DNA from: Micrococcaceae bacterium UBA3381 | GTDB lineage: Bacteria > Actinomycetota > Actinomycetes > Actinomycetales > Micrococcaceae | DNA length: 33,721 bases | Assembly (NCBI GenBank): GCA_002358975.1 | Contig: DEPX01000184.1 | Span: forward strand, 1 to 33,721 | Direction of reading: 5' to 3' | Shown here: piece after piece, positions 31,505 through 33,721 of the stretch | How positions within the stretch are numbered: position 1 is the stretch's first letter | How the letters are laid out: every line of letters begins with the position of its first letter | Position numbers and translations under genes: made by a program | The notes under the pieces: generated by a model | Told to the model about the DNA's origin: nothing | The model's input: only the letters and a program-made list of their open reading frames with translations | Databases searched by the model: none

Positions 31505-32914
31505 ATGATGTTTGACACTGCGGAAAAATTTCAGGCTATTGAGCCCTTTGGGACCAACCTTTCCCAAGGTGCAGCTGATTATCCGGGTCTGGATGAGTGG
31601 CGGAACCTTGACGTAAAGCAAGCCCCGCAGTGGTATGACCAAACGGTTTTGGAAGACAGTCTCAATGAACTGTCGCATGTCCCCCCACTGGTTTTTGCCG
31701 GCGAAGTAGATGTGTTGCGAGAACGTTTGGCGCAAGCGGCCTCCGGCAAAGCATTTGTTCTTCAGGGTGGAGACTGCGCTGAAACTTTTGCCGGTGCTAC
31801 CGCAAATAAAATATCGTCCCGGGTTCGAACCATGTTGCAAATGGCAGCCGTACTAACGTACGGCGCATCGATGCCGGTGGTTAAAATGGGGCGAATGGCA
31901 GGCCAATTTGCTAAACCGCGGTCATCAAATATGGAGACCCGCGGCGATGTCACCTTGCCATCATTTCGTGGAGAAATTGTAAATGGCTTTGAATTTAGCG
32001 AGGAATCTCGTCGTCATGACCCACGCCGGATGGTGCAGGCTTACCATACTTCAGCATCAACGCTAAATCTTATCCGTGCATTCACTACTGGTGGCTTTGC
32101 CGATCTACGAACGGTCCATTCTTGGAATAAGGGCTTTATGTCGAATCCGGCATACGCGCGGTTTGACGAGTTGGCCTCCGAAATCGATCGTGCTGTCCGC
32201 TTCATGGAAGCTGCTGGAGCTGACTTTGATGCATTGCGTACCGTTGAATTCTTTTCTGCCCATGAAGCGTTATTATTGGAGTACGAACGCGCCCTGACGC
32301 GCTTAGATTCTCGAACGGGCTTACCGTACATTACGTCGTCACATTTTGTCTGGATTGGCGAGCGCACAAGACAGGTAGACGGAGCACACGTGGACTACCT
32401 ATCCAGAATTCGTAATCCCATCGGTGTGAAGCTTGGCCCGACGACCACGGTAGATCAGGCTATGGAATTGATCGATAAACTAGATCCGAACCGTGAACCT
32501 GGCCGTTTAACCTTCATAGTGCGTATGGGCGCTGAAATGATACGTGAGCAGTTACCTGCCATCATGGCTGGGATCAACAAAGAGGGAGCAAAACCTCTGT
32601 GGATCACTGATCCTATGCACGGCAACACGATTACTGCAGCCAACGGCTACAAGACGCGCCGCTTGGAAGACATAATGAACGAAGTGCGAGGTTTTTTTGA
32701 TGTCGCTGAAGCCACCGGTACCCACCCCGGTGGTTTACACATCGAATTGACCGGTGACGATGTTGCCGAATGTCTCGGTGGTTCAGTTGCTATAGATGAA
32801 TCGGCTTTCGACGAGCGTTATGAAACGCTCGTCGACCCACGGCTAAACCATCAGCAGTCATTAGAATTGGCATTTTTGGTTGCTGAGTCCCTGGCTAGGG
32901 GCAATAATCATTGA
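31505..32914 (+). CDS. aroG: 3-deoxy-D-arabino-heptulosonate 7-phosphate synthase, class II
   Basis: This enzyme (469 aa from ATG 31505) condenses phosphoenolpyruvate and erythrose 4-phosphate at the entry of the shikimate pathway. Class II signatures are VLQGGDCAETF, VVKMGRMAGQFAKPRSS, the metal-binding Cys within GGDCAE, FVWIGERTRQVDGAH, and WITDPMHGNTI. GGLHIELTGDDVAECLGG lies near the end. Start choice is uncertain. In-frame options are GTG 31478, ATG 31505 and ATG 31508; none has a ribosome binding site, and 31505 fits a leaderless message. The first 20-30 residues are variable in the family. It converges with the kinase gene. Confidence 0.92.
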   Translation: MMFDTAEKFQAIEPFGTNLSQGAADYPGLDEWRNLDVKQAPQWYDQTVLEDSLNELSHVPPLVFAGEVDVLRERLAQAASGKAFVLQGGDCAETFAGATANKISSRVRTMLQMAAVLTYGASMPVVKMGRMAGQFAKPRSSNMETRGDVTLPSFRGEIVNGFEFSEESRRHDPRRMVQAYHTSASTLNLIRAFTTGGFADLRTVHSWNKGFMSNPAYARFDELASEIDRAVRFMEAAGADFDALRTVEFFSAHEALLLEYERALTRLDSRTGLPYITSSHFVWIGERTRQVDGAHVDYLSRIRNPIGVKLGPTTTVDQAMELIDKLDPNREPGRLTFIVRMGAEMIREQLPAIMAGINKEGAKPLWITDPMHGNTITAANGYKTRRLEDIMNEVRGFFDVAEATGTHPGGLHIELTGDDVAECLGGSVAIDESAFDERYETLVDPRLNHQQSLELAFLVAESLARGNNH

Positions 32915-32953
32915 TCCGGTTACTGTGTACTTCCCCTAATAGTCGGTAGGTAG

Positions 32954-33721
32954 TCACCCAAACAGCCAGCTCATCAGCGACAATCCCATCCATCGCCCAA
33001 GAAGAATAGTTGCAGCAGCAACCATGACGATGAGCAACGTATTGATGGCTGCTCTGGATGCAGCGATTGGAGCAAACTCGCGTACGGGCTCGTGTGGTTT
33101 TTTATTGCCAAAGTCCCGGGGTTGTTCTGTGACCGCCCTAGAGTGGTGTACCGAAGGTGGCTGACGATGGTCCATTGCGCCGATTGGTGCTTGTTCCGAC
33201 ATCACCGAGGGCGGTAAAACTGTGACATTTGGATGCGGTTGTGGCGGGGGAGCGGGTGGAATATCTGTGGGTTTGGCGGTCTCTTTGTAAGGCTTCGTGG
33301 CATTTTGATCATAGGCTTGAGTCGCAACGGTATCGAATGCTTCAGTTGCAGCAGAATCCGCTGATGACTGTTCCGCGAGCTGTTCGGCAGCAGCAGGGTT
33401 TTCTAATAAATGCTCAAGCAATATCAGTACCTCAGTTGCATCTGCCGGACGATCTTCTGGGGCTGGTTCAGTCAGGTGCAGTACAAAATCATCGACTGCA
33501 GGGCTGATACCACCGATGAGGGAAGACGGTGCAGGCACTCGAGAATTGGTATGTTGTACAGCAATAGCTACCGCTGACTCTCCGGTATAGGGACGGGTAC
33601 CGGTGAGCATTTCAAATATTAAAATACCTAGGGCATACACATCGGATCGTTCATCTGCTTGATCGCCTGTCACAAGTTCAGGGGACATATACGAGACGGT
33701 GCCCATGAGAGCCATACCGGT
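32954..33721 (-). CDS. Ser/Thr protein kinase, PknL-like (partial, N-terminus outside window)
   Basis: The last 255 residues of a membrane-bound Hanks-type kinase are present; the ATP-binding lobe and catalytic loop lie beyond 33721. Visible parts are the end of the activation segment (TGMALMGTVSYMSPELV), the DERSDVYALGILIFEMLTGTRPY block and the final kinase helices (APEDRPADATEVLILLEHLL). A linker of about 105 residues follows, with TQAYDQNATKPY and a proline-rich IPPAPPPQPHPNVTVLPP. One membrane helix (about AINTLLIVMVAAATILLG) lies near the very end. Only about 13 residues follow it, so there are no PASTA domains. The pairing with class II DAHP synthase matches the aroG-pknL order. Threonines in the linker could be autophosphorylation sites, which is inference. 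Confidence 0.9.
   Translation of the reverse strand, partial: TGMALMGTVSYMSPELVTGDQADERSDVYALGILIFEMLTGTRPYTGESAVAIAVQHTNSRVPAPSSLIGGISPAVDDFVLHLTEPAPEDRPADATEVLILLEHLLENPAAAEQLAEQSSADSAATEAFDTVATQAYDQNATKPYKETAKPTDIPPAPPPQPHPNVTVLPPSVMSEQAPIGAMDHRQPPSVHHSRAVTEQPRDFGNKKPHEPVREFAPIAASRAAINTLLIVMVAAATILLGRWMGLSLMSWLFG

Overview
The window looks like a chromosomal stretch of an actinobacterium in the order Micrococcales, most like a Micrococcaceae relative with unusually moderate G+C (about half by eye). The evidence is a GarA-type FHA protein, mycothione reductase, an ACT-domain malic enzyme, class II DAHP synthase next to a PknL-type kinase, and two gene orders I know from mycobacteria and their relatives: Rv1691-Rv1713-like and Rv1827-Rv1830-like. 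The organism assignment is inference from gene content only. I see no insertion sequence, prophage or CRISPR array. Nearly all genes belong to well-known families.

Layout. 1-670: the 3' end of a 23S rRNA, a 5S rRNA and the strong terminator of the rRNA operon. 766-3997: a cupin (-), a class V aminotransferase (+) and a malic enzyme (-), the last two converging on a shared terminator hairpin. 3998-4749: the least explained stretch. It holds an unrecognised 58-codon gene with a very good ribosome binding site, preceded by three consecutive short hairpins and followed by a nested inverted repeat. 4750-18855: three tightly packed + strand units. The first is TPR protein, HAD phosphatase, 51-aa protein and TlyA. 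The second is NAD kinase, RecN, Nudix hydrolase and XerD. The third is ParA, ScpA, ScpB, RluB, TyrA, Cmk and Der. Most junctions overlap by 1-14 nt or are only 0-9 nt apart, so translational coupling is likely.

18968-22077: tRNA-Pro(GGG) with its terminator, then garA, an FtsR-like MerR regulator, a bifunctional-nuclease family protein and a second MerR regulator, closed by a strong terminator. 22109-28140: an orphan ParA-like ATPase (-) divergent from pyruvate carboxylase (+), then mycothione reductase (+). 28207-31367 (-): acyl-CoA synthetase, and upstream of it a coupled pair of a small membrane protein and an alpha/beta hydrolase. 31505-32914 (+): class II DAHP synthase, converging with a PknL-like Ser/Thr kinase (-) that is cut by the window end.

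How the genes fit together. The large + strand units combine chromosome maintenance (RecN, XerD, ParA/ScpAB), ribosome maturation (TlyA, RluB, Der) and nucleotide or cofactor supply (NadK, Cmk, Nudix). Malic enzyme, pyruvate carboxylase and GarA all act around the pyruvate/oxaloacetate/2-oxoglutarate node, and TyrA and DAHP synthase are both in aromatic amino acid synthesis. I do not see a convincing new multi-gene system. The best leads are the small gene with its structured leader at 4314-4606, a set of apparently leaderless promoters, several unexplained palindromes in regulatory gaps, the parB-less ParA, and the basic low-complexity tail on the TPR protein.
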